Under the pieces are notes generated by a model that saw only the letters and a program-made list of their open reading frames with translations, searched no databases and was not told where the DNA came from. Below, one piece after another: positions 8,926 to 16,478 of a stretch of DNA of 64,000 nucleotides (the first letter of the stretch is position 1; each line of letters starts with the position of its first letter). Source of the stretch: Teichococcus oryzae (GTDB taxonomy: Bacteria > Pseudomonadota > Alphaproteobacteria > Acetobacterales > Acetobacteraceae); assembly GCF_008386565.1 (NCBI RefSeq), contig NZ_VUKA01000001.1, positions 682,001-746,000 of the forward strand. The letters run 5' to 3'. The translations under genes and the position numbers were made by a program.

Positions 8926-9891
8926 ATGAACCAGATCGCCGACCATGCCGCGGCGCCCGCGGCCGCCTCCGAAGGCACCTTGCAGCGCTGGCTGACGGCC
9001 CCGCGCGTGGCCGGTCTGCCCACGGAGATGGCGCCGCCCGCGCTGTCCTTCGAGTTCTTCCCGCCGCGCACGGAGGCCCTGGAGCAGCAGCTCTGGACCT
9101 GCGTCCGCCGGCTGGAGCCCCTGGCGCCCCGCTTTGTTTCCGTCACCTACGGGGCGGGCGGCACGACGCAGGAGCGAACCCACGCCACCGTGGCGCGCCT
9201 GGTGCGCGAAACCAGCCTGACTCCCGCCGCGCACCTGACCTGCGTGGGGGCCAGCCGCGGCGAGGTGGATGATGTGGCCCGTGCCTATTGGGACGCCGGG
9301 GTGCGGCATATCGTGGCGCTGCGCGGCGACGCCCCGGCTGGCGAGGCGAGTTACACTCCGCATCCCGAAGGCTATGCCTATGCGGCCGACCTGGTGGCCG
9401 GGCTGAAGCGGGTGGCGGATTTCGAGGTCTCGGTGGCCGCCTATCCCGAGACGCACCCGACCGCCCAGTCCTCGGCGCATGACATCGACAACCTGAAGCG
9501 CAAGATCGATGCTGGTGCGACCCGCGCCATCACCCAATATTTCTTCGATACTGAGGTGTTCCTGCGCTTCCTGGACCGTGCGCTGGCCGCCGGCATCACC
9601 GTGCCGATCGTGCCGGGCATCCTGCCGGTGTCGAATTTCAAGCAGGTCGCCAAGTTCTCCGCCATGTGCGGCGCCGGGGTGCCTGCCTGGATGGGCAAGC
9701 TGTTCGAGGGGCTGGACGACGATCCGGAAACCCGCCGCATGGTCGCCGCCTCCCTGGCGGCCGAGCAGGTGCGGCTGCTGCGCGCCAATGGCGTGGACGA
9801 GTTCCATTTCTACACCCTGAACCGGGCCGACCTGACCTACGCCATCGCCCACATCCTCGGCGCCCGCCCGCGGCAGCTGGCCCTGGCCTGA
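8926..9891 (+). CDS. metF: 5,10-methylenetetrahydrofolate reductase
   Basis: A 321-residue cytoplasmic flavoprotein that reduces methylene-THF to methyl-THF, the methyl donor for methionine synthase. After an Ala-rich N-terminus of about 30 residues come the barrel motifs SFEFFPPRTEALEQQLW, FVSVTYGAGGTTQERT (folate/FAD site with T-Y-G-A-G-G), AHLTCVGASR and HIVALRGDAP. Later motifs are SVAAYPETHPTAQS, RAITQYFFDTEVFLRFLD and VPGILPVSNFKQ. All are standard for MetF. It is divergent from mlaA and convergent with the DUF1232 gene, with no gap between the two stops. Confidence 0.96.
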   Translation: MNQIADHAAAPAAASEGTLQRWLTAPRVAGLPTEMAPPALSFEFFPPRTEALEQQLWTCVRRLEPLAPRFVSVTYGAGGTTQERTHATVARLVRETSLTPAAHLTCVGASRGEVDDVARAYWDAGVRHIVALRGDAPAGEASYTPHPEGYAYAADLVAGLKRVADFEVSVAAYPETHPTAQSSAHDIDNLKRKIDAGATRAITQYFFDTEVFLRFLDRALAAGITVPIVPGILPVSNFKQVAKFSAMCGAGVPAWMGKLFEGLDDDPETRRMVAASLAAEQVRLLRANGVDEFHFYTLNRADLTYAIAHILGARPRQLALA

Positions 9892-10284
9892 TCAGGCGGG
9901 GGTGGCGGGCCAGAGCCACCACCCCAGCAGCGCCAGGGCCGCCAGCCACAGGGCGATGATGGCCACCGCCCCGGCGCGGCTGCGGGGGCGTGCCGCCGCG
10001 CGCTCCGCCGCCGCCCGATGTTCGACCATCAGCGCCGGCGGGATCAGCCGCACCACCAGGGCGATTGCCAGCGGCAGCAGGATCACCTCGTCCAGATAGC
10101 CCAGAACCGGAATCACATCGGGGATCAGGTCGATCGGGCTCAGCGCATAGGCGGCGATGGCCAGGGCCAGCAGCCGCGCCGGCCAGGGCGTGCGCCGGTC
10201 CCGCGCCGCCAGGAACAGCGCATGCGCATCCCGCCGCAGACGCCGGGCCCAGGCCTGCATCCTTGGCCACATCTTTTCAGCCAT
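9892..10284 (-). CDS. YkvA family protein (DUF1232)
   Basis: A 130-residue probable membrane protein. It contains the DUF1232 core YALSPIDLIPDVIPVLGYLD followed by EVILLPLAIALVVRLIPPAL, the hallmark S-P-I-D-L-I-P-D pattern of the family, whose biochemical role is unknown. A second hydrophobic segment (VAIIALWLAALALLGWWLW) ends the protein. The ATG at 10282-10284 overlaps the upstream transporter stop by 8 bp, which suggests translational coupling; an in-frame ATG at 10302 is an alternative. Confidence 0.8.
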   Translation of the reverse strand: MAEKMWPRMQAWARRLRRDAHALFLAARDRRTPWPARLLALAIAAYALSPIDLIPDVIPVLGYLDEVILLPLAIALVVRLIPPALMVEHRAAAERAAARPRSRAGAVAIIALWLAALALLGWWLWPATPA

Positions 10285-11275
10285 GATGCAGCAGCCTTGC
10301 ATAAAGCGGCTTCAACAGAAACGGGCTGAAGAACAAGGGGAACTGGCACAAGGCGAAGAACAACAGGATGTGCGGCTCGGTCGTCGCCGGCAGCACCGCC
10401 AGGTACAGCGCCATGTTGCGGTTGCCCGAAAGCAGCCCGGCGGACAAGGCCGGCCTGGTGCCGACAGGGCGGAATGCCAGGGCCGTCATCAGGTTCAGCC
10501 CGAGGCTGCCGGCGAAGGCGAGAGCGGTGCCGCCCAGCATCAGGGCCGGCTCCGCCAGGAGCCGCGCCAGCACGCCGTCCATCACGCCGAAGCCATAGAT
10601 CACCACCAGCAGAACCACGGCGCCATCCACCGCGCCGCCCGCCCTCGCCAGCCGTTCCGGCCCCGCCAGCCGCCTGATCAGCAGGGACAGCAGCAAGGGC
10701 AGGCCCACCAGCAAGGCCAGCCGCGCCATCAATCCGCCGATCGAGATGGAAAGGTCCACCCCCATCAGCCCCAGCGCGAGCGGCGGCGCGGTGAAAGGCA
10801 CCAGCAGCGTGGTCAGCAGCGCCACCACCAGCGACAATTCCCCGTCTAGCCCGACCAGCCGCGCAAAGGCTGGAGAGGAGGTGGCGGCGCAGCCCGTCGC
10901 CATGATCACCAGCGCCGCGCCGAAGGGCGCCGCGGCGCCGCTGGTCAGTCCCGTCAGCCAGGCAAGGCCGAACACCGCCAGCGGCGAGATGATCAGCAGC
11001 CAAAGGCACAGCGCCGCCACCAGCAGGGGGCGCCGCAGATAGGATAGTGCCTGCGCGGGATCGACCCGCAGCAACACCAGCAGCATCAGCAGGAACACGG
11101 AGGGCGTCAGCACCGGGCGGAAGGCACTGGAAATGGGCGGCACGGCCAGCCCCACCAGGATGCCAAAGGCCAGCAGGGTGCTGCCGCGCCCTGCGCACCA
11201 TTCCAGGGCGCGGATCGGCAAGGTGATGGCGGCACTCCTTCGGCCCGGCGGCCGGGAGGTTGGCCGCGTTCGCAT
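10277..11275 (-). CDS. BASS-family (bile acid:sodium symporter-like) transporter
   Basis: A 332-residue protein with about ten hydrophobic segments. Two features point to the BASS/SBF fold: the repeated pseudo-symmetric helices, and conserved loops such as MATGCAATSSPAFARLVGLD (about residues 125-144) and SAGLLSGNRNMALYLAVLP (about 282-300), which line the Na/substrate site. The substrate is unknown; family members carry bile acids, pantoate or other organic anions. The annotated start leaves only 10 bp to the divergent pentapeptide gene. A TTG at about residue 19, with AAGGAG upstream, may be the real start. Confidence 0.8.
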   Translation of the reverse strand: MRTRPTSRPPGRRSAAITLPIRALEWCAGRGSTLLAFGILVGLAVPPISSAFRPVLTPSVFLLMLLVLLRVDPAQALSYLRRPLLVAALCLWLLIISPLAVFGLAWLTGLTSGAAAPFGAALVIMATGCAATSSPAFARLVGLDGELSLVVALLTTLLVPFTAPPLALGLMGVDLSISIGGLMARLALLVGLPLLLSLLIRRLAGPERLARAGGAVDGAVVLLVVIYGFGVMDGVLARLLAEPALMLGGTALAFAGSLGLNLMTALAFRPVGTRPALSAGLLSGNRNMALYLAVLPATTEPHILLFFALCQFPLFFSPFLLKPLYARLLHHG

Positions 11276-11285
11276 CCCGTTCTAT

Positions 11286-11789
11286 ATGCCGGGGGTGCGC
11301 TCGCCAATCCTGCCTCTCCTCCTGATCCTCGTGCTGCCCACCCTGCCCGCGCAGGCTGCCTGCAGCGATGCCGCGGCGCCGGGTGTCAACTGGCGGCGCT
11401 GCCTCCAGGATGGGCAGGATCTTTCGGGGGCCGATCTGTCCGGTGCCAATCTGCGCGATGCCGGATTCACCCGCGCGAAGCTGCGGCAGGCCCGGCTGAA
11501 GGGCGCCGACGCGCCCGATTCCCGCTTCACCTCGGCCGACCTGTCGGGTGCCGACCTGTCCGGCGCCGTTCTGCGCGGCGCCGACTTCACGCGCACCAAG
11601 CTGATCGGCGCCAAGCTGGTGCGGGCCGATCTGCGTTCCGCCCGCTTCTTCCGTGCCGACCTGACCGAGGCCGACCTGACCGGCGCCAACATCAGCGGCA
11701 CCGACCTGTCCACCGCGACGCTGGATGGCGCCCGCTGGGTGGATGGGGAAAAGCTTTGCGCCGCCGGATCGGTGGGAACTTGCCAATGA
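11286..11789 (+). CDS. Exported pentapeptide-repeat protein
   Basis: A 167-residue protein with a Sec signal (MPGVRSPILPLLLILVLPTL, cleavage near PAQA-A) followed by a short Cys-containing cap (CSDAAAPGVNWRRC). Roughly twenty tandem A(D/N)LXX pentapeptides follow (LSGADLSGANLRDAGF..., RADLTEADLTGANISGTD), then a capping segment with two more Cys. Pentapeptide repeats form a right-handed quadrilateral beta-helix. Cytoplasmic ones mimic DNA (Qnr, MfpA), but the signal peptide here places it outside the cytoplasm. Its stop overlaps the uvrD start as ATGA, so the two are translationally coupled despite different compartments. Confidence 0.85.
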   Translation: MPGVRSPILPLLLILVLPTLPAQAACSDAAAPGVNWRRCLQDGQDLSGADLSGANLRDAGFTRAKLRQARLKGADAPDSRFTSADLSGADLSGAVLRGADFTRTKLIGAKLVRADLRSARFFRADLTEADLTGANISGTDLSTATLDGARWVDGEKLCAAGSVGTCQ

Positions 11790-13993
11790 CCGAATACCTC
11801 GCCCGCCTGAATCCGGAGCAGCGCGCCGCCGTGGAAACGGTGGACGGGCCGCTGCTGGTTCTCGCCGGCGCCGGCACCGGCAAGACGCGCGTGTTGACCA
11901 CCCGCTTCGCCCATATCCTGATGACGCGCCGCGCCTATCCCAACCAGGTGCTGGCCGTCACCTTCACCAACAAGGCGGCGCGGGAGATGCGGGAGCGCGT
12001 CGCCGCCATCCTGGGCCAGCCCGCCGAAGGGTTGTGGCTCGGCACCTTCCACGCGCTGTGCGCCCGCATGCTGCGGCGGCACGCCGATCTGGTGGGGCTT
12101 TCCAGCAACTTCTCCATCCTCGACACGGACGACCAGATGCGCCTGCTGAAGCAGGTGATGGACGCGGCTGGCGTGGACATGAAGCGCTGGCCGCCGCAGG
12201 GGATGATGGCCATCATCCAGCGCTGGAAGGATCGTGGCCTGACGCCGGCGCGCATCACGCCCGCCGATGATTCGGATTTCGCCAACAACCGCGCCCGCAG
12301 CCTTTACGCCGCCTATCAGGAGCGGCTGGTCCAGCTCAACGCCACCGATTTCGGCGACCTGATGCTGCACATGACGGAAATCCTGCGCACCCACCCGGAC
12401 GTGCTGGCCAATTACCACCGCATGTTCCGCTACATCCTGGTGGACGAATACCAGGACACCAACACCGTCCAGTATCTGTGGCTGCGGCTGCTGGCGCAGC
12501 GCCCCGACCCGGCCGAGCGCAACATCTGCTGCGTTGGCGACGATGACCAGTCGATCTATTCCTGGCGCGGCGCCGAGATCGAGAACATCCTGCGCTTCGA
12601 GAAGGACTTTCCCGGCGCCACCATCGTGCGCCTCGAATCCAACTACCGCTCCACCGCGCCGATCCTGGCCGCCGCCTCCGGCCTGATCGCCAAGAACAGC
12701 GGCCGCCTCGGCAAGACGCTGCGCCCCGGGCGCAACGACGCCAAGGGCGACAAGGTGCGCGTGGTGTCGCTGTGGGATTCCGAGGAGGAGGCCCGGATGG
12801 TGGGCTCCCGCATCGAGGCGGCGCGGCGCGCGGGCGACAACCTGTCCGAAACCGCCATCCTGGTGCGCGCCGGCTTCCAGACCCGCGCCTTCGAGGAGCG
12901 GATGATCACGCTGGGCATTCCCTACCGCGTGATCGGTGGCCAGAAATTCTACGAGCGCGCCGAGATCCGCGACGCCATGGCCTATCTGCGCGTGCTGAAC
13001 CAGCCGGCTGACGATTTGGCCTTCGAACGCATCGTCAACACGCCGAAGCGCGGCCTGGGCGACACCGCCATCCGCGCCATACACGACGTGGCCCGCGCCG
13101 AGCAGCGGCCGCTGGTGGTGGCGGCCTGGCGGCTGATCGAGATGGGGGCGCTGCGCCCGAAGCCGCGCGCGGCGCTGCGCGAGCTGTTGGAAGGCTTCGC
13201 CCGCTGGCGGGAGATGCTGCCCAAGGACGGCCATGTGGTGGTCGCCGCTACGCTGCTGGACGAAAGCGGCTACACGGAGATGTGGAAGCAGGACAAGTCG
13301 CCCGAGGCGCCGGGCCGGCTCGACAACCTGAAGGAGCTGGTGCGCGCGCTCGGCGAGTTCGAGACGCTGGCCGGCTTCCTGGAGCATGTCGCGCTGGTGA
13401 TGGAGAATGACGAGAACGCCGAGGGCGAGCGCGTTTCCCTGATGACGCTGCACGCCGCCAAGGGGCTGGAGTTCGACAGCGTGTTCCTGCCCGGCTGGGA
13501 GGAAGGGCTGTTCCCGCACCAGCGCGCCCTGGACGAGGGCGGGGAGAAGGGGCTGGAGGAGGAGCGGCGCCTCGCCTATGTCGGCATCACCCGCGCCCGC
13601 AAGCGCTGCGTGATCAGCCATGCCGCCAATCGCCGCATCTACGCCAACTGGACCAGCCAGATCCCAAGCCGCTTCCTCGACGAGCTGCCGCCCGACCAGG
13701 TGGTGGTGGAGGGCGGCGCCGGGGCCGAGCGGCAGCGCCTGATGAACCAGCCCTCCGCCTTCGGCAACGGCCAGTTCCCGCTGGTGGCGCGCAAGCCGCG
13801 CATCATCGAGGCCGGTTCCTGGGAAGTGAATGAGCGTCCGGCCCGCGCGAGCGCCCTGCCGCAGGGGACGCGGGTGTTCCACCAGAAATTCGGCTATGGG
13901 CGCGTGGTCGCCGTGGATGACAACAAGCTGGATGTCGAGTTCGACAAGGCGGGTCGGAAGCGCGTGCTCGATACCTTTGTGGAAAAGGCCTGA
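11786..13993 (+). CDS. uvrD: UvrD/PcrA-type DNA helicase (SF1A)
   Basis: A 735-residue 3'-5' helicase that removes damaged strands in nucleotide excision and mismatch repair and dislodges proteins and RNA polymerase from DNA. Motifs in order: Q-motif LNPEQRAAVE (8-17), Walker A LAGAGTGKT (26-34), Ia VTFTNKAAREM, Walker B YILVDEYQDTN, motif III CCVGDDDQSIYSWRGA, motif IV RLESNYRST, motif V LMTLHAAKGLEFDSVFLPGWEEG, and motif VI RRLAYVGITRARKR. The C-terminus (VFHQKFGYGRVVAVDDNKLDVE...) is the Tudor-like RNA-polymerase-binding domain of PcrA/UvrD. ATG overlaps the pentapeptide stop. Confidence 0.96.
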   Translation: MTEYLARLNPEQRAAVETVDGPLLVLAGAGTGKTRVLTTRFAHILMTRRAYPNQVLAVTFTNKAAREMRERVAAILGQPAEGLWLGTFHALCARMLRRHADLVGLSSNFSILDTDDQMRLLKQVMDAAGVDMKRWPPQGMMAIIQRWKDRGLTPARITPADDSDFANNRARSLYAAYQERLVQLNATDFGDLMLHMTEILRTHPDVLANYHRMFRYILVDEYQDTNTVQYLWLRLLAQRPDPAERNICCVGDDDQSIYSWRGAEIENILRFEKDFPGATIVRLESNYRSTAPILAAASGLIAKNSGRLGKTLRPGRNDAKGDKVRVVSLWDSEEEARMVGSRIEAARRAGDNLSETAILVRAGFQTRAFEERMITLGIPYRVIGGQKFYERAEIRDAMAYLRVLNQPADDLAFERIVNTPKRGLGDTAIRAIHDVARAEQRPLVVAAWRLIEMGALRPKPRAALRELLEGFARWREMLPKDGHVVVAATLLDESGYTEMWKQDKSPEAPGRLDNLKELVRALGEFETLAGFLEHVALVMENDENAEGERVSLMTLHAAKGLEFDSVFLPGWEEGLFPHQRALDEGGEKGLEEERRLAYVGITRARKRCVISHAANRRIYANWTSQIPSRFLDELPPDQVVVEGGAGAERQRLMNQPSAFGNGQFPLVARKPRIIEAGSWEVNERPARASALPQGTRVFHQKFGYGRVVAVDDNKLDVEFDKAGRKRVLDTFVEKA

Positions 13994-13998
13994 TCCCG

Positions 13999-14889
13999 TT
14001 GAACCGCCGCCATCCCTCAACGCTTGAAACCCTCTCCATCGACGGCCTGCCCGAGCATGCCGTACCCGCCTTCGAGGCGGCGTTTCAGACCGTCTGCCCG
14101 AGCGTCGGCTATTTCAAGGACGACCCGACCGACACCTGGCGGCTGGAAGCGGTGCGCGAGACCGGGGTTGGCGATGACGAGCTGATGCCTGCCCTGGTGC
14201 TGGCCGCCGCGCTGTCCGGCATCGAGCCGCCGGAGCTGATGCGGGAGCCGGTGGAGGCGGAGGGCTGGCTGGCCCGCACCGTGCAGGCCTTCCCGGAGCA
14301 GGAGATCGGCGCCCGCGTGCTGATCCGCCCGACCCACCTGCCCAACCCGGTGACCTATGGCCGGACGGTGCTGCTGCTGGATGCCGGCATCGCCTTCGGC
14401 TCGGGCGAGCATGGCTCGACGCGCGGCTGCCTGATCGGCTTCGAGGGCATGGCGCATCGGCGGCCGCGCCGCATCCTCGACATCGGCACCGGCTCGGGCA
14501 TCCTGGCCATGGCGGCGGCCAAGCGGTTGCGCCGCCGCGTGCTGGCCACCGATATCGAGCCCTGGAGCGTGCGCATCACCGCCGAGAACGCCAAGCTGAA
14601 CGGCCTGCGCAACCAGATCCGGGCCAGGCTGGCGGATGGCTGGCGCAGCCCGGCGGTGCATGCCGGCCGCTATGACCTGGTGTTCGCCAACATCCTGGCG
14701 CGCCCGCTCTGCGCCATGGCCCGGGATCTGGCCGACCATCTGGCGCCGGGCGGCACCGCCATCCTGGCCGGGTTGCTCGGCACCCAGGTCCGCATGGTGC
14801 TGGCAGCGCATCGCCGCGCCGGGCTGGTGCTGGAGCGGCGGATCGACCAGGGCGCCTGGTCAGCGCTGGTGCTGCGCCGACGGGGCTGA
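13999..14889 (+). CDS. prmA: Ribosomal protein L11 methyltransferase
   Basis: A 296-residue SAM-dependent enzyme that trimethylates lysines and the N-terminus of ribosomal protein L11. Visible signatures are AFGSGEHGSTRGCL (residues 132-145, the PrmA-specific G-T/S-G-x-H-x-T loop), SAM motif I ILDIGTGSGILAMAAAK (159-175), and the substrate motif DLVFANILARPL, a version of N-I-L-A-x-P-L. The reading frame opens with TTG, five bases past the uvrD stop; no ATG occurs until residue 81, so a TTG start is likely. Co-transcription with uvrD is probable. Confidence 0.92.
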   Translation: MNRRHPSTLETLSIDGLPEHAVPAFEAAFQTVCPSVGYFKDDPTDTWRLEAVRETGVGDDELMPALVLAAALSGIEPPELMREPVEAEGWLARTVQAFPEQEIGARVLIRPTHLPNPVTYGRTVLLLDAGIAFGSGEHGSTRGCLIGFEGMAHRRPRRILDIGTGSGILAMAAAKRLRRRVLATDIEPWSVRITAENAKLNGLRNQIRARLADGWRSPAVHAGRYDLVFANILARPLCAMARDLADHLAPGGTAILAGLLGTQVRMVLAAHRRAGLVLERRIDQGAWSALVLRRRG

Positions 14890-14903
14890 GCCCGCCGGAT
14901 CAT

Positions 14904-15713
14904 TCAGGCCTGCGGCGGAGTGGCGCCGCCGCGCGCACCAAAGGCCTGCGCCGCGGATGCCGGCGCCAGACGACGGGCCGGAGCGATGGCTGGCGTGAGT
15001 TCGAGCGCGGTGACGGCGCGATCCACCGTCAGGTGCAGCAACAGGGCGCGCAGGGCGAGGGCCACCGCCAGCATCTCCCCCAATTCCTCCAGCGTCATCA
15101 GGAAGGTCAGCATCGGCGTCTGGACCAGCGCCTCGATATCGGCGTCCTGCAGCGGGACGCCCTCGCCGGCGCTCTGGTGGATCAGGGCGGATTCCACCAG
15201 CTCCAGCCCCAGGGCGCAGCCGATGAACAGGGTGCCGGCCACGACCAGCCGCAGCAGCGTCCGCCGGGGCAGCTTCAGGACCAGGGGTACGAGCAGCGCG
15301 CCGGACACCACCACCAACCCGATATAGGGCACCACCCAGCCGATGTAGAAGATGCCGCCCAGATCCATCAGGCTCTGCATGGGAAAGGCCATCCGGTCAT
15401 GCAGTGCCGCGCCCTCATCCAGGGCGAGGAACAGGATCATGGCCAGAACCAGGGCCCAGCTCCGCCACAGCCTTTCCCCCTTTTCCCGCGCATCCGCGGC
15501 GATCAGCCAGGCAGCCAGCGCGGCGGCAAGCAGCCCGGCCACCGAAACCACGGTCGGGATGGAGCTTTCCGCGGCGAAGTTGAGAACCTTGGTGATGCTG
15601 GATTCCCGCCCCTTGGCCTCGGCCATGATCCGCGACAGCACATGGCCCAGGGTAGCCAGCGCGATGACCCAGCAATGGGCACGGAACACCCCCTGAGCGG
15701 ATAGGCGGGGCAT
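14904..15713 (-). CDS. Multi-spanning membrane protein of an unnamed conserved type
   Basis: 269 residues with about six or seven hydrophobic helices and no signal peptide. Two conserved-looking polar motifs sit at helix ends: FLALDEGAALHDRM (about residues 94-107) and MLTFLMTLEELGEMLAVALA (about 197-216). The combination of an LDE-x4-HD/HE helix and a later (T)LEE-x-x-EM-L helix resembles a widespread unannotated membrane family as I remember it. The acidic and His residues could bind metal, but no function should be assigned. It is convergent with prmA and has its own promoter in the AT-rich stretch after 15714. Confidence 0.72.
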   Translation of the reverse strand: MPRLSAQGVFRAHCWVIALATLGHVLSRIMAEAKGRESSITKVLNFAAESSIPTVVSVAGLLAAALAAWLIAADAREKGERLWRSWALVLAMILFLALDEGAALHDRMAFPMQSLMDLGGIFYIGWVVPYIGLVVVSGALLVPLVLKLPRRTLLRLVVAGTLFIGCALGLELVESALIHQSAGEGVPLQDADIEALVQTPMLTFLMTLEELGEMLAVALALRALLLHLTVDRAVTALELTPAIAPARRLAPASAAQAFGARGGATPPQA

Positions 15714-15832
15714 GGCATCTCTCCAGTCCGGTCGAGGCAGGCGGGGCGCGCCGGTCCTCCAAATTCAGGACTTCGTTTTTTAATTGAAATGTCACCCATG
15801 CGCCACAAAATTGGACTGCCCGTCGGAACACC

Positions 15833-15867
15833 AAAACGAAACGCCCGCCTCCTGAGGGAGGCGGGCG
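15833..15867 (-). terminator. Intrinsic terminator downstream of the DUF1127 gene
   Basis: On the minus strand an 11-bp GC-rich stem (plus-strand arms CGCCCGCCTCC at 15842-15852 and GGGAGGCGGGCG-side at 15857-15867) with loop TGAG is followed by TTTCGTTTT. It lies about 93 bp beyond the DUF1127 stop, leaving a short 3' untranslated region, and is placed to stop read-through into the membrane-protein gene. Confidence 0.78.
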
Positions 15868-15959
15868 ATCGGTTGGAAGCGGCTTCTGGGGGGAGGGGGG
15901 AGGAAGAAGGCCGCTTCTCTTGGTCTGCGGAGCTACAACCCGCCGCCGCAGCCAGGGTT

Positions 15960-16298
15960 TCAGGCGGCGATGGCGCGCGCCGGAGCGGGGGCGTTCGCCG
16001 CCTGCTGCTCGCGGGCCTTGAACTCGGCCTCGAACACATGCGGAATGTCGCCGCGGGTCAGGCCGATATCGGTCAGCTCGCGGTCGGACAGCATGGACAG
16101 CTCGTCATAGATGCGGCGGCGGCGCGGGTACTCGACCACGGCGCGGAACATCGCGGAAAGGGTCTTGCGCAGCCACTGGCCCACGGCCTCGTCGCGCTGG
16201 CGCGCCGCCTCCAGCTGCACGGACTGGGCCGGAGCCAGGGTCATCATGCTGCTGGGGATAGCCGAGACGAATTCCGGCTTGGTGACACGGGCGTTCAT
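15960..16298 (-). CDS. DUF1127 domain protein with extended N-terminus
   Basis: A 112-residue cytoplasmic protein. The DUF1127 core lies at about residues 47-90: LSAMFRAVVEYPRRRRIYDELSMLSDRELTDIGLTRGDIPHV, with the invariant W/Y-x-x-R-R-x-x-x-x-L-x-x-L-(S/D)-D-R-x-L-x-D-I-G-(I/L)-x-R pattern. Small DUF1127 proteins in alphaproteobacteria have been linked to RNA turnover and phosphate or stress responses. Here an additional N-terminal region of about 45 residues and an Ala/Pro-rich tail enlarge it. The ATG at 16296-16298 is preferred over upstream in-frame codons. Confidence 0.85.
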   Translation of the reverse strand: MNARVTKPEFVSAIPSSMMTLAPAQSVQLEAARQRDEAVGQWLRKTLSAMFRAVVEYPRRRRIYDELSMLSDRELTDIGLTRGDIPHVFEAEFKAREQQAANAPAPARAIAA

Positions 16299-16478
16299 TG
16301 TTTCTAGCGTTCCGATAATACCCTGGTGCGGTCCGCGGGATCGGCTCGTGCCGTCAACCGCCCGCCCCATGGCGATGAGCGGGATGTAATCCTTTCGGCT
16401 TGTAAACAGGAGCGCAGGCATTGAAGCGGAGCTATGCGCCAAACGCATTGAAACCTGTGGAAACATGTTCTTAACGGG

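Noticed and set aside
11282-14020. A 912-codon minus-strand open frame opposite uvrD
   Set aside because: It mirrors the codon pattern of uvrD, and its product is His/Gln/Leu-rich with no recognisable domain.
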